DNA of 57,587 nt, taken from contig SDNZ01000004.1 of assembly GCA_004524565.1 (NCBI GenBank), positions 1 through 57,587 of the forward strand, given 5' to 3'. Below are positions 8,058 to 16,085 of this stretch, in pieces. The notes below the pieces were generated by a model. That model had not been told where the DNA came from. It was given only the letters and a program-made list of their open reading frames with translations, and ran no database searches. Within the stretch, counting starts at the first letter, position 1. Every line of letters starts with the position of its first letter. Origin of the DNA: Candidatus Thorarchaeota archaeon. GTDB taxonomy: Archaea > Asgardarchaeota > Thorarchaeia > Thorarchaeales > Thorarchaeaceae. A program made the translations under genes and the position numbers.

Positions 8058-8456
8058 TTATTCTTGTAGTAAGTAGAGATATACTACAAATCCAAGGCAA
8101 AATATTGCACTGACTCCGCCAACCGCGACCCCAAACATGGCCCAGGCAATAGCTACAACAAGAATGAATATTGAAACAACTTCCAACCATCCAGCTCGAA
8201 CTTCCGAGAGGAACAATCTAAGATTGATCACAGTAACGGATAAGAAAATGAACATGCCAAGGATTGTAAGAGCTTCAATAACGACTGTCAAAAAGGGATT
8301 GAAACCATTAAGCGCACCAACAGGACTTGTGGAGATGATGTCATCAGCAGACCATACCCAAAGTGTAAGTCCAATGATTAGAAAAATCACTGAAAATATG
8401 ACTGTAATCACTGTAGATCGTATAATTTCGCTTCTATCTGAGACATCTTCACTCAC
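8058..8456 (-). CDS. Small four-helix membrane protein, unknown function
   Basis: Not recognised. The 132 residues are mostly hydrophobic, with four likely membrane helices at about 13-33, 55-78, 85-105 and 110-130, and a short acidic cytoplasmic N-terminus (SEDVSDRSE). No catalytic motif is visible. The start is a GTG at 8456 with no strong ribosome site. The gene stands alone between the metal transporter and psmA, with about 90 nt on the upstream side. Its last residues (YLYLLQE) end abruptly within the fourth helix, and a different frame continues open for a hydrophilic tail, so the true C-terminus is uncertain. Confidence 0.6.
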   Translation of the reverse strand: MSEDVSDRSEIIRSTVITVIFSVIFLIIGLTLWVWSADDIISTSPVGALNGFNPFLTVVIEALTILGMFIFLSVTVINLRLFLSEVRAGWLEVVSIFILVVAIAWAMFGVAVGGVSAIFCLGFVVYLYLLQE

Positions 8457-8549
8457 TGTTGTTCACACCGACCTTGGAAATCGAGAATTTCTGTTTCACT
8501 CTTAAACATACCGACGGAATCAATGTTGTTCGAGGGGGTAGATTTGCTT

Positions 8550-9494
8550 TTAGTGTTCATGTTCATCTTCATGCTCGTGGGACAATGATTGAATCCAAGT
8601 TACCTTCAAATCATCAGGATATAATGCAGGGTCATCAATGTCCACGTCAACCTTTTCTTTCAGTCTCTTAATTTGAAGTGCAAGAATGTATGATAGAGCA
8701 GCAAGAATGCCTGCAATTGCACTTGGAGATACGAATACAACAAATGACGTGGCGATACCAGCTAATTCAGCGATAAGTGCGATGAGAAAGACGGAAAATA
8801 TCACACCACGTACAGATTTCACCAACTCATTTGATGCAGCAGCAGGTGCTACCATGATAGCATAGACAAGTATGGCTCCAACTGCCTTCGTTGCTAGTGC
8901 GATAGCTAGTGCAGACACTATAAGCATGAGATAATGATACGCTCTAGCATTCATCCCGTGTGCAGTTGAACCTTCCATGTCGACACTGACATAGACAAAT
9001 TCTTTGTTAAACATCAATGTAATGACTGCCAGCAAAAGCGTTGTACTACCCAGCATGATGATATCCAAATCATTGAGGAGAAGTATGTCCCCAATCAAGT
9101 AACCCCAGATCTGAGGAACTCTGTATGGAGGTATATAGTACATCAAAAAGACTGCAAAACTCATGGATAGAGCAAAGGAAACCCCCACAGCCACCTCCAT
9201 TTTTTGAGTAATTCCAGACTCACCAGCATACCCAGTAAATGCAGCCACTAGCACACTAAATAGAAGCGCACCTAGAATCGGGTCAAACCATGGAACTAAA
9301 CCTGAATCTTGAAGAAAGATACCTAATGCTGTGCCTCCTAAAGCAGCATGAGCTACTCCAGAAGCCATGAAGGAGAGACCTCTGAACACTAGGAATGTTC
9401 CACTAGCAGCAGCAACAATTGCAATCAGCAGGGCTCCGAGAATCGCGCGTTGCAGGAACGGACTCTCAATGATTATCTGTATGATATCAATCAT
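8550..9494 (-). CDS. Metal ABC transporter permease (ZnuB-like)
   Basis: Membrane subunit of a cluster A-I type metal importer (zinc, manganese or related). About 8-9 hydrophobic helices run through 314 residues, with the family segments LVFRGLSFMASGVAHAALGG near 45 and the long AIMVAPAAASNE near 225. The C-terminus ends with HEHEDEHEH, a likely metal-binding tail. I start at the ATG at 9494, which overlaps the ATPase stop (ATGATTGA), rather than at an ATG seven codons upstream; an AGGA lies about 10 nt before it. It is the last gene of the regulator-ATPase-permease operon. Confidence 0.92.
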   Translation of the reverse strand: MIDIIQIIIESPFLQRAILGALLIAIVAAASGTFLVFRGLSFMASGVAHAALGGTALGIFLQDSGLVPWFDPILGALLFSVLVAAFTGYAGESGITQKMEVAVGVSFALSMSFAVFLMYYIPPYRVPQIWGYLIGDILLLNDLDIIMLGSTTLLLAVITLMFNKEFVYVSVDMEGSTAHGMNARAYHYLMLIVSALAIALATKAVGAILVYAIMVAPAAASNELVKSVRGVIFSVFLIALIAELAGIATSFVVFVSPSAIAGILAALSYILALQIKRLKEKVDVDIDDPALYPDDLKVTWIQSLSHEHEDEHEH

Positions 9495-10293
9495 GGCGAT
9501 CAATTCCTGAGTCATGGGTCATGCAATATCTATGGCCCGAGTGTTCCACAATCCTCGCTGTAGGTCCATATACCTTCTTGATCAATTCAGGGTCCATTAT
9601 ACTACACGGTTCACCTAACCCGATTACTGTGTTCTTCAGTAGTAACACATCTTCAACAAGGGTATGAATCGGATTCAAGTCATGAGTTACCATTATTATG
9701 CTAACATCATTCTCTTTGTGATATCTACCCAATGCCTCAACAATGAGATTCTGACTCTCAACATCAGTTCCTGCTAATGGTTCGTCCAGTACGAGAATAG
9801 ACCCCTCACTTGCTAACGCCCGAGCGACCAAGACGCGCTGTCGTTGTCCTCCTGACAGTTCAGGAAATGGACGTTCCCATAGCTCTTCCATATTCACTTG
9901 CTGTAATGCATCCTTTGCGATTGCAATGTCCTTAGAAGTAGCAAATCTAGGAGGTAGTTTCTTGAGCAATCTACCCATCAGAACGATGTCTTTCACCTTC
10001 ATCGGTATTGCAAGGTCGATACGGTCTCGCTGTGGAACATATCTTACCAATTTTCGAATCTTCCCTGATTTCTTCTGTGAATCATAGCCCATCACCTTGA
10101 TGGTTCCTCGTGATGGTTTGATAAGACCAAGGGAAGTCTTGACGAGAGTCGATTTTCCTGAACCATTTGGACCGATTATAGCCATGAAACTAGGTGACTT
10201 GATCTCAAAGGATACATGATGAAGTGCAAGATCACCATTAGAGTACCGAACTGCCAGGTCGCGTACTTGAAGCAAGGGTGTTGTTGCAGCCAT
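9487..10293 (-). CDS. Metal ABC transporter ATPase (ZnuC-like)
   Basis: Energy-providing subunit of the metal importer. Its 268 residues contain Walker A (GPNGSGKST near 40), the Q-loop (PQRDRI near 88), the signature LSGGQRQRV near 145 and Walker B (ILVLDEPLAGTD near 165), followed by the switch His (VTHDLNPIH). The C-terminal 20 residues are His-rich (HSGHRYCMTHD). It shares one base with the end of the NikR-like gene upstream (TAATG) and overlaps the permease, so the three genes form a coupled operon. Confidence 0.94.
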   Translation of the reverse strand: MAATTPLLQVRDLAVRYSNGDLALHHVSFEIKSPSFMAIIGPNGSGKSTLVKTSLGLIKPSRGTIKVMGYDSQKKSGKIRKLVRYVPQRDRIDLAIPMKVKDIVLMGRLLKKLPPRFATSKDIAIAKDALQQVNMEELWERPFPELSGGQRQRVLVARALASEGSILVLDEPLAGTDVESQNLIVEALGRYHKENDVSIIMVTHDLNPIHTLVEDVLLLKNTVIGLGEPCSIMDPELIKKVYGPTARIVEHSGHRYCMTHDSGIDRHD

Positions 10294-10691
10294 TACTTTC
10301 CACCACCAACAAGACTGATGTCAACTTTCATTACTTTCTTCTGAGAACGCAGTTCTTTGAAAAAACTACGGACCGTTTCAGCGCCAGTTGTCAGAATCAT
10401 AACTTCTGTACAATGTCCATCTGTTGTATGTGCATGAATCGTTGCTATAATGAATTCTCGATATTTGTGCTGTACTGAGCTTATGTTGTGGCCTTGACCC
10501 TTTTTATAATAGACTGCAGTGATTACTGCGGTAATTTCCCCTTGAGCAATCTCAACATTTAGATGCTCAATCATTAGTGATTGAACTGCATGACGTACGA
10601 CCTCGGACCTGTTTGAGAACTTCCCTTGAGCTTGTAGAAATTCTAACTCCTCAAGATCTTGATCGGTCATTGATACGGCTACGATTGGTAT
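10293..10691 (-). CDS. NikR-like metal-responsive repressor (ATA start proposed)
   Basis: A ribbon-helix-helix regulator with a C-terminal ACT-like metal domain, like NikR. The metal site is intact: QHKYREF, then HAH and GHC are spaced as H-x10-HxH-x5-C, the nickel ligands of NikR. From the first ATG (10670) the protein would lack the N-terminal DNA-contacting strand. In the same frame seven codons further upstream encode PIVAVS, which fits that strand well, and an ATA codon at 10691 lies 6 nt after GAGGTG. I therefore propose an ATA start; the ORF has a stop just before it. It heads the transporter operon and is divergent from the binding protein, so it probably represses both. Confidence 0.8.
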   Translation of the reverse strand: MPIVAVSMTDQDLEELEFLQAQGKFSNRSEVVRHAVQSLMIEHLNVEIAQGEITAVITAVYYKKGQGHNISSVQHKYREFIIATIHAHTTDGHCTEVMILTTGAETVRSFFKELRSQKKVMKVDISLVGGGK

Positions 10692-10697
10692 TCACAG

Positions 10698-10703
10698 CAC
10701 CTC
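10698..10703 (-). promoter_or_regulatory. Ribosome site that favours an ATA start for the NikR-like gene
   Basis: GAGGTG on the minus strand, 6 nt before the ATA at 10691 and 27 nt before the nearest ATG (10670). The spacing is right only for the non-canonical ATA. Confidence 0.5.
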
Positions 10704-10807
10704 ACATATTTCTGAGTTAGTAACTATTTCACAATCCTTAATAATTTACTTTTGCAGGATTTTACTTGGTTGAGTGATTAGACCATTCGAGGTTCTGGTG
10801 AGAATTA
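10704..10807. promoter_or_regulatory. Divergent promoter region of the metal transporter
   Basis: The 104 bases between the ribosome site of the NikR-like gene and the binding-protein gene must hold both promoters. The stretch is AT-rich, with TTAATAATTTAC around 10738-10749 as a possible TATA element. A short palindrome GTTAGTAAC at 10716-10724 could be part of an operator. The operator call is weak. Confidence 0.4.
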
Positions 10808-11875
10808 GTGAATAGGAAGATATCTGTTCTGGTTCCAATTGCATTGCTGTTAGTTCCCCTCATTATGAGCGGTATAACAATAGAAGTTGAAGCACAGGTA
10901 CACCCTGTTCATAATGTCGCGGTTTCTGTTGCCTCGTTAGCAGGAATAGTTGAAGAAGTTGGGGGTTCATTGATTAATACCTCAATCCTGATGGAGCAAG
11001 AAGCTGATCCTCATGCATTTTCAATAGAGCCACAGATACTTGCCATAGCTGATGCAGCAGATCTATTGGTATTTACGGGACATTTTCATTGGGAAGAAGA
11101 GTTAGCTATTCAAACTTCGACACCATTTATCACATTTCACAATGAAAGTGCATGGGAGAGTTACGAGGACTTTGGAGCAGCATTCTCCCCAATGCCCGGT
11201 GGTGTGGAAGTTGCGAGTGAGCAGGAACATGAACACGATGGAAATCCGCATGCATACTGGTTACTACCAAAGAATGCTGTAGCCATAGCTAATGCAACAC
11301 GTGCAGCATTAACCACATTAGATGCAACTTTGACATCCGCTTGGGAAGCAAACTTTGCTACTTTTGTGGAGAAGATGGACAGCCTTCAACTTCTAATCAG
11401 TGATCTCAACGAGGTCCATGAATTCTCACAGTTGCGCGCAATTTGTGTTGCGCCTGCAGAAGCCTATGTTGCAGAGGCTTTTGGAATTCAGTGTGATGCA
11501 GTTCTTCAAATTGAAGACATTACATTGTCGGGGGCGAAACTGCTTGAGGTCCAGTCAGCTATACGAAATGGTTCAGTTCAGTTAATTCTTGGTTCCGATG
11601 TAGCTCAATTTCAGGCAGGAGGGGAGTTTGCATATCAAATACAATCGGATTACGGTGGAACTCTCATCTGGTGGAAGACAGTTTTCTATTCAGAAGCGGA
11701 TTACTTCTCAATGATGACATTCAATCTTGGAGCTCTTGTTTCTGGAATAGAGGGTAGATCTGGGGGTAGCATTAATCAGACACTGAACATAGGTCTTCTC
11801 GCTCTTACAATTGTTATTGGGTTCATTGCCTTGCTTGAAGCAGTCCTCTTAATTCAAAGAGCTAGAGCAGAATAA
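10808..11875 (+). CDS. Metal ABC transporter substrate-binding protein, membrane-anchored
   Basis: Binding protein of the importer, a 355-residue ZnuA/cluster A-I type protein. It has an N-terminal signal segment (about 5-25), the family motif EADPHAFSIEPQ near 70, a short His-rich loop (EQEHEHDG near 140) before NPHAYWLLP, and a C-terminal membrane helix (about 330-350) that would tether it to the cell. In zinc-binding ZnuA the third His lies in a HxAFGYFA-like segment; the corresponding region here reads APAEAYVAEAFG, with no His. The metal may thus not be zinc. The start is a GTG at 10808. Confidence 0.88.
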   Translation: MNRKISVLVPIALLLVPLIMSGITIEVEAQVHPVHNVAVSVASLAGIVEEVGGSLINTSILMEQEADPHAFSIEPQILAIADAADLLVFTGHFHWEEELAIQTSTPFITFHNESAWESYEDFGAAFSPMPGGVEVASEQEHEHDGNPHAYWLLPKNAVAIANATRAALTTLDATLTSAWEANFATFVEKMDSLQLLISDLNEVHEFSQLRAICVAPAEAYVAEAFGIQCDAVLQIEDITLSGAKLLEVQSAIRNGSVQLILGSDVAQFQAGGEFAYQIQSDYGGTLIWWKTVFYSEADYFSMMTFNLGALVSGIEGRSGGSINQTLNIGLLALTIVIGFIALLEAVLLIQRARAE

Positions 11876-11882
11876 ACAACTT

Positions 11883-12206
11883 CTACTTGATATCAGTGCC
11901 AAGTCGCATGTTGTAGATTGCAGTTTCTAATTCGGTTAGTTCATCCTGGAGTTTTGGATACTTCTCCTCAAATTCACCAGAACCTATTAGACCAGCTTTC
12001 TTATCGGTCACGAGCTGCTTCAGAGCCCGTTGACATTGCTGTATTTTGTTCTTGAGCTGTTCCCATTCCTCTTTATTTTCATTCAATGATTCATTCCAAC
12101 TCGAACTTGATGTCGCACCTTGTTCCAACTTCTGAACAAGGTCATCGAGTGTTTCTTTGATTTCTGCAGGATCACTTGTGGATTCACGGTCGCTCAAGAT
12201 TGACAC
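11883..12206 (-). CDS. Coiled-coil protein, unknown function
   Basis: Not recognised. The 107 residues are charged and lack membrane helices or a signal peptide. Two heptad-like helices (about 15-35 and 45-100) suggest a coiled coil, separated by a Ser-rich linker (TSSSSWNES). The start is a GTG at 12206. It runs convergent to the metal-binding protein gene, only 7 nt apart, and follows the AEC transporter on the same strand with a 54 nt gap, so it may be co-transcribed with it. Codon use and composition look like a real gene. Confidence 0.6.
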   Translation of the reverse strand: MSILSDRESTSDPAEIKETLDDLVQKLEQGATSSSSWNESLNENKEEWEQLKNKIQQCQRALKQLVTDKKAGLIGSGEFEEKYPKLQDELTELETAIYNMRLGTDIK

Positions 12207-12260
12207 AACTCAGTGTATTATCATTTTAGAAACGATATATGCCTTCAGATTGAGCGGTTA

Positions 12261-13217
12261 CTATCCGAATAGGAATGGGACAAAGAAGATAACTGGAAGT
12301 AGTAGTAAAGTGCCAACAGTGACTATAGTGGCTGCTTTTTCAGAGTCAAGTTTGAAACTTTTAGCATAGACTACGGTCAGAACTGCTGGTGGCATCAATG
12401 CTTCCAGAACAAGAATAGATGCAGGTAACTGTGAGAGTCCTGAGAATGCTATCACTGGAAAGACCATGAGGGGAATGAGAAATTGTCGAATACCAACAAC
12501 CTCCAGGGCTGCACGTATCTCAACTAATGAAAAGCGTATACCTATACCGAGTCCTACAGCTATCAGAGCTAAGTATGTTGTAATCGGTCCAGAAAATGAG
12601 AGAATATAGGCAATATCTCCGGGAAGTTGAAAATTAACAAGGAAAAGAATCACAGCAATAATTGCAGCGATGAATGGTGGAAAGGTAAGTGCATCTTTTG
12701 TGATCTTACTATATCCTCCATTTTCACCTCCGAACATTGCTCCCATGAATGAGCCAAGGGTGGCTAGGAGAGTCATCTGTGTAAGGGAGAATATGATAAC
12801 GACTGGTAATCCAATGGTTCCTACAAACATCAGCACAAGCGGGAGAGGGATGAATAGTGCATTGTTGAAGGTGACGCAGATGTAAAAGACTCCTTTTGTG
12901 GAATTGTCATAGTCACGTCTTTTGAGATGAAGATACATCAATGCAGGACCAAGCAAATGAATAAGGAGTATTATGGTGATAATGGTTGGAAGCTCGGTTA
13001 GTGTATCAGGAGCGGAAGTGAGCAGGGTGTAAATGAATAAAATCGGTATTAGAAGGTTAATCAATAATAGATTGAGATACTGACTAGTTTCCTTTCCTTT
13101 ACCAGATAGTCTAGCAAGAAGGTAACCAATCAGTATGAATCCGTAAAACAGACCAAACTGTATTGCTGTATCGACAATCGTTTGAATGGAAAACACCCTT
13201 GTTTTACCCGAAACCAC
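12261..13217 (-). CDS. AEC-family (auxin efflux carrier type) transporter
   Basis: A 318-residue membrane protein of the AEC/mem_trans family, which exports or takes up organic acids such as malate. About ten helices are arranged as two halves of five, split by a hydrophilic loop around residues 175-190 (GGENGGYSK). The pattern of glycine- and proline-broken helices (LINLLIPILFIYTLL; LEALMPPAVLTVVYA) is typical, with the conserved LxxxxxMPPAV near the C-terminus. The GTG start at 13217 is uncertain; a GTG seven codons later is possible. The substrate cannot be told. Confidence 0.88.
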   Translation of the reverse strand: MVSGKTRVFSIQTIVDTAIQFGLFYGFILIGYLLARLSGKGKETSQYLNLLLINLLIPILFIYTLLTSAPDTLTELPTIITIILLIHLLGPALMYLHLKRRDYDNSTKGVFYICVTFNNALFIPLPLVLMFVGTIGLPVVIIFSLTQMTLLATLGSFMGAMFGGENGGYSKITKDALTFPPFIAAIIAVILFLVNFQLPGDIAYILSFSGPITTYLALIAVGLGIGIRFSLVEIRAALEVVGIRQFLIPLMVFPVIAFSGLSQLPASILVLEALMPPAVLTVVYAKSFKLDSEKAATIVTVGTLLLLPVIFFVPFLFG

Positions 13218-13300
13218 CTGCGGAAATAGGTAACGGAAGAGGATGAATTTTCACAACAACCTTTTCTGTAAATTTGCACTCAATGAGAGTTGGTACTATA

Positions 13301-13305
13301 GGAGG
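13301..13305 (+). promoter_or_regulatory. Ribosome site that favours a CTG start for the SCP2-like gene
   Basis: GGAGG lies 8 nt before a CTG at 13314 and 47 nt before the first in-frame ATG (13353). No ATG, GTG or TTG occurs between it and 13353 in the frame. Confidence 0.55.
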
Positions 13306-13313
13306 TTAGACTG

Positions 13314-13652
13314 CTGACATCAGAAGATGAGATTCTTAAAGCCATTCAGAACATGGTGAAAAAAGCTGAAGAACCAAAGATGCAGAAGCGGTTTGCCAAC
13401 TATAGCAAAACTCTACTCATGTCATTTGAGGATCTTGAAATTAACCTTTCAATTTCATTCGTAGATGGGAAAGGGACAGTTGAGAGAGGGGGAATTCCAG
13501 AACCGAATATGACAGTCAAAACTGATAGCAGAACAATCCTTGACATCCTAAGTGGTAATCTCTCTGCTATGCGGGCGTTCATGAGTGGGAAAATCAAAGC
13601 CGATGGACCTGCAAAAGACCTGATGAAATTGCAGCATCTATTGAAAGCATGA
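13314..13652 (+). CDS. SCP2-like sterol-carrier domain protein (CTG start proposed)
   Basis: A small stand-alone SCP2 domain, the fold that binds lipids or acyl chains, here about 112 residues. The middle (MSFEDLEINLSISF and NMTVKTDSRTILDILSGNLSAMRAFMSGKIKADG) fits the SCP2 family. From the first ATG the N-terminal helix is cut short. Starting at the CTG at 13314 gives TSEDEILKAIQNMVKKAEEP, which lines up with the second SCP2-like protein at 21749-22081 (TKDKIAAQLQSLSSRFDDP) over its whole N-terminus. An in-frame stop lies just upstream, and GGAGG is well placed for the CTG. The lipid ligand is unknown. Confidence 0.75.
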   Translation: MTSEDEILKAIQNMVKKAEEPKMQKRFANYSKTLLMSFEDLEINLSISFVDGKGTVERGGIPEPNMTVKTDSRTILDILSGNLSAMRAFMSGKIKADGPAKDLMKLQHLLKA

Positions 13653-13661
13653 TTTTCTTTT

Positions 13662-15440
13662 CTAGAGATTGATGTCTAGTAACTGCAATGCTTCTTCAGA
13701 GGGATAACCTGTGTTTCTATCCCATTTTCGATATTCGTAGTAGTCTTTCAGTTGCATATCCACATCGGGAACAAAATCATCGGTTACGCTTTCAGGATGG
13801 GGTTTCAACAGAGCGAGGGGGAGTTTTTCATCCTCGGTACGCAATCCACATCGCAGATTGAAGAGCCGCTTCATAGTTACAGCTCGTGCACCAATAGTGA
13901 GAATATCCTCAACTTTAAGAGACACCCCAATCGCCATATTCAACAGTGTAATTGTTGTCGAGGGAGGCACAATTGCAAAATGACACATGATTGCAGAATC
14001 AAAGAACGCCCTGAAGTCCTGAGCCTTAGCAGCTGTCAGACCTTTTCCTTCATTCTCTAACCTGTCACCGCCAACAATGCCAAGTTCGCGTACATCAGCC
14101 CCCATGTCAATTGAGTACATGTCACCTTCAAGATGCGTTGCTCCGCGTGAGGCGATTGTATAGACAGCTGTCATCCCCGAGAAGGCACGAGGGTCATGAT
14201 TAGGAATTTCAAGACCTCTGACATGAAGGACTGATTCCTCTGCATTATGCTTCTTACCTAGGGCGAGGGATCCTTCAGCGAGAATATTCCCCATACCGTT
14301 TCTTTGAGCGATATTATGGATAGTATCTATCACCATATCAGGGTCATCCCAGTTGAAACCATAGTCAGCCTTTCCAATATCACATAGATGAGTGGCTAAG
14401 GCAATAGTACTACCACAACTGATCGTATCCATGCCATATTGATTGCAGAGATGATTCATTAGAACTATCTTCTTCAAATCGGAAATTAGTAAGTTAGAAC
14501 CGAAGGCTGTAATTGTCTGGTACTCAGGTCCAGCAATGTTCTCTAAGTCATACTCGACAACGGACACTCTTCTACCACAAGCAATAGGGCAGGAATAACA
14601 TGCTGATCGACCAGTGAGAAGCTCACTTAGCGACTTTCCGTTGATTAATTCGATATCATCAAACTCAATCTCTTGAAAGTACTTGATTGGAATATCGTTA
14701 AACATCATACCTATGTCTAGATACATGTTAGTACCTTGATCACGGAGCATGTACATAGCTTCGCCAAGAATCTTAGATGACGAGAGTGCAAGTTCCTTGA
14801 ATTCATCGGGTGATGCCAAAGGTATATCGTTGGATCCGTTCACTGTTATTGCTTTCAGTTTCTTTGAACCCATCACTGCACCTAATCCACATCTTGCCGC
14901 CACTCGTTCATCATTCACAATACTAGCAAATTTAACTAGATTCTCACCAGCTGGACCAATACAAGAAACCTGCCTTCTTCCATAGTTCTTCTTCAGGGTC
15001 GTCTGAGTGTCCGATGTTGTCATACCCCACAGGTCATCAGCAGGTATGAGTTCAGATTCTCCATCTTCAATCTGAAGCGTAACTGGAGTGTTAGATGCAC
15101 CTTTGATGAGAATCCCATCAAATCCGGATGCTCTCATTCTTTCACCAAAATGGCCGCCAGCATGAGACTCACCCCAGAGGCCTGTGATGGGGGACTTTCC
15201 ACAGATAACATGACGCCCGGTACTTGGCGCAAGGGTTCCTGTTAAGGGACCAGTCATGAATAATAGTGTGTTATTGGGACCAAGAGGATCTGCCTTTGGA
15301 TCAATCATATCATAAAGTAAACGACTGGCATACCCACTTCCTCCGAGGAATTTAGATGTGATTTTCTCATCAGTGAGAAGTATACTTGTTTCCTTCTTAG
15401 TGAGGTCTGCAACCAAGATTTTCCCGCAGTAGCCAAACAT
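13662..15440 (-). CDS. Aldehyde ferredoxin oxidoreductase (tungsten enzyme)
   Basis: Oxidises aldehydes to acids with ferredoxin, using a tungstopterin and a [4Fe-4S] cluster, in the cytosol of anaerobes. The 592 residues include the N-terminal AOR domain (GGSGYASRLLYD near 33, GPLTGTLAPSTGR near 64, GGHFGERMRASGFDG near 95), the cluster cysteines in CYSCPIACGRR near 286, and the last cluster Cys in NLRCGLRTEDEKLP near 550. Length is normal. It follows the class II aldolase with no gap (TAG then ATG), so it is the last step of that operon. A product aldehyde of the aldolase is the likely substrate, which is inference. Confidence 0.95.
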   Translation of the reverse strand: MFGYCGKILVADLTKKETSILLTDEKITSKFLGGSGYASRLLYDMIDPKADPLGPNNTLLFMTGPLTGTLAPSTGRHVICGKSPITGLWGESHAGGHFGERMRASGFDGILIKGASNTPVTLQIEDGESELIPADDLWGMTTSDTQTTLKKNYGRRQVSCIGPAGENLVKFASIVNDERVAARCGLGAVMGSKKLKAITVNGSNDIPLASPDEFKELALSSSKILGEAMYMLRDQGTNMYLDIGMMFNDIPIKYFQEIEFDDIELINGKSLSELLTGRSACYSCPIACGRRVSVVEYDLENIAGPEYQTITAFGSNLLISDLKKIVLMNHLCNQYGMDTISCGSTIALATHLCDIGKADYGFNWDDPDMVIDTIHNIAQRNGMGNILAEGSLALGKKHNAEESVLHVRGLEIPNHDPRAFSGMTAVYTIASRGATHLEGDMYSIDMGADVRELGIVGGDRLENEGKGLTAAKAQDFRAFFDSAIMCHFAIVPPSTTITLLNMAIGVSLKVEDILTIGARAVTMKRLFNLRCGLRTEDEKLPLALLKPHPESVTDDFVPDVDMQLKDYYEYRKWDRNTGYPSEEALQLLDINL

Positions 15441-16085
15441 CTAGTATCCACTCATCATTTCCCAGAGGTCTTGTTCATCTTCTACAACTTCATCCGGAAG
15501 GTGTTTTGGAGTTCCAATCTGTTTTGAAATCATGTAAATCTTACAGGTTCTTTCAAGAACCATGGCTAAATGAAGAGCCTTCTCGAGAGTTTTTGCTATG
15601 CAGACAGCTCCATGATTAGCAATCAGAGCTGCACTCCTATCCTCGATTGCCTTTCTAACATTGGCTCCAAGTTGTTTCGTACCAGGTATCGCATACTCAG
15701 TGACTCTAATATGAGAACCTAATTTGGGTACAGTTTCATCAATAATTGGAGGTAGTGACTCATTCAAAACAGCCATTGCAGAAGCATAGATGCTATGGGT
15801 ATGAACTACAGCACCTACAACAGAGCGAGTGTTGTAAAGTTCGAGATGCATCTGCCATTCAACACTAGGATTTCTTGTTCCTTCTATGACCTCTCCGTCA
15901 AGATCAATCACAACCATATCATCAGCTTTCATATCAGCATAATGGATAGAACTCGGAGTGATGACGATATAGTCGTCTACTCTCACACTCGCATTTCCTG
16001 AAGATCCTATCACTAGATCTTTCTCAACCATCTTTTGACAGATTTCTAGTAATTCTTTCTTTGTATCTTCGTACACTTCAATCAC
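15441..16085 (-). CDS. Class II aldolase/adducin family protein
   Basis: Zinc-dependent aldolase or epimerase of the fuculose-phosphate aldolase family. It shows the phosphate-binding GSSGNASVR near residue 28, the ITPSSIHYADM stretch, the VVHTHSIYASAMA zinc site near 95 and the third zinc His in ANHGAVC near 155. I start at a GTG at 16085, inside the kinase stop (overlap of 8 nt), because it gives the usual N-terminus; an upstream ATG at 16145 would add 20 residues and overlap the kinase by 68 nt. Without the longer N-terminus the protein is about 214 residues. It probably cleaves the phosphorylated product of the kinase. Confidence 0.88.
   Translation of the reverse strand: MIEVYEDTKKELLEICQKMVEKDLVIGSSGNASVRVDDYIVITPSSIHYADMKADDMVVIDLDGEVIEGTRNPSVEWQMHLELYNTRSVVGAVVHTHSIYASAMAVLNESLPPIIDETVPKLGSHIRVTEYAIPGTKQLGANVRKAIEDRSAALIANHGAVCIAKTLEKALHLAMVLERTCKIYMISKQIGTPKHLPDEVVEDEQDLWEMMSGY

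Noticed and set aside
8137-8505. Plus-strand open frame of 122 codons opposite the small membrane protein
   Set aside because: It mirrors a real membrane gene on the other strand and has no family-like sequence or ribosome site.
13752-14060. Plus-strand open frame inside the AOR gene
   Set aside because: The AOR frame is complete with all motifs, so the opposite frame is a shadow.
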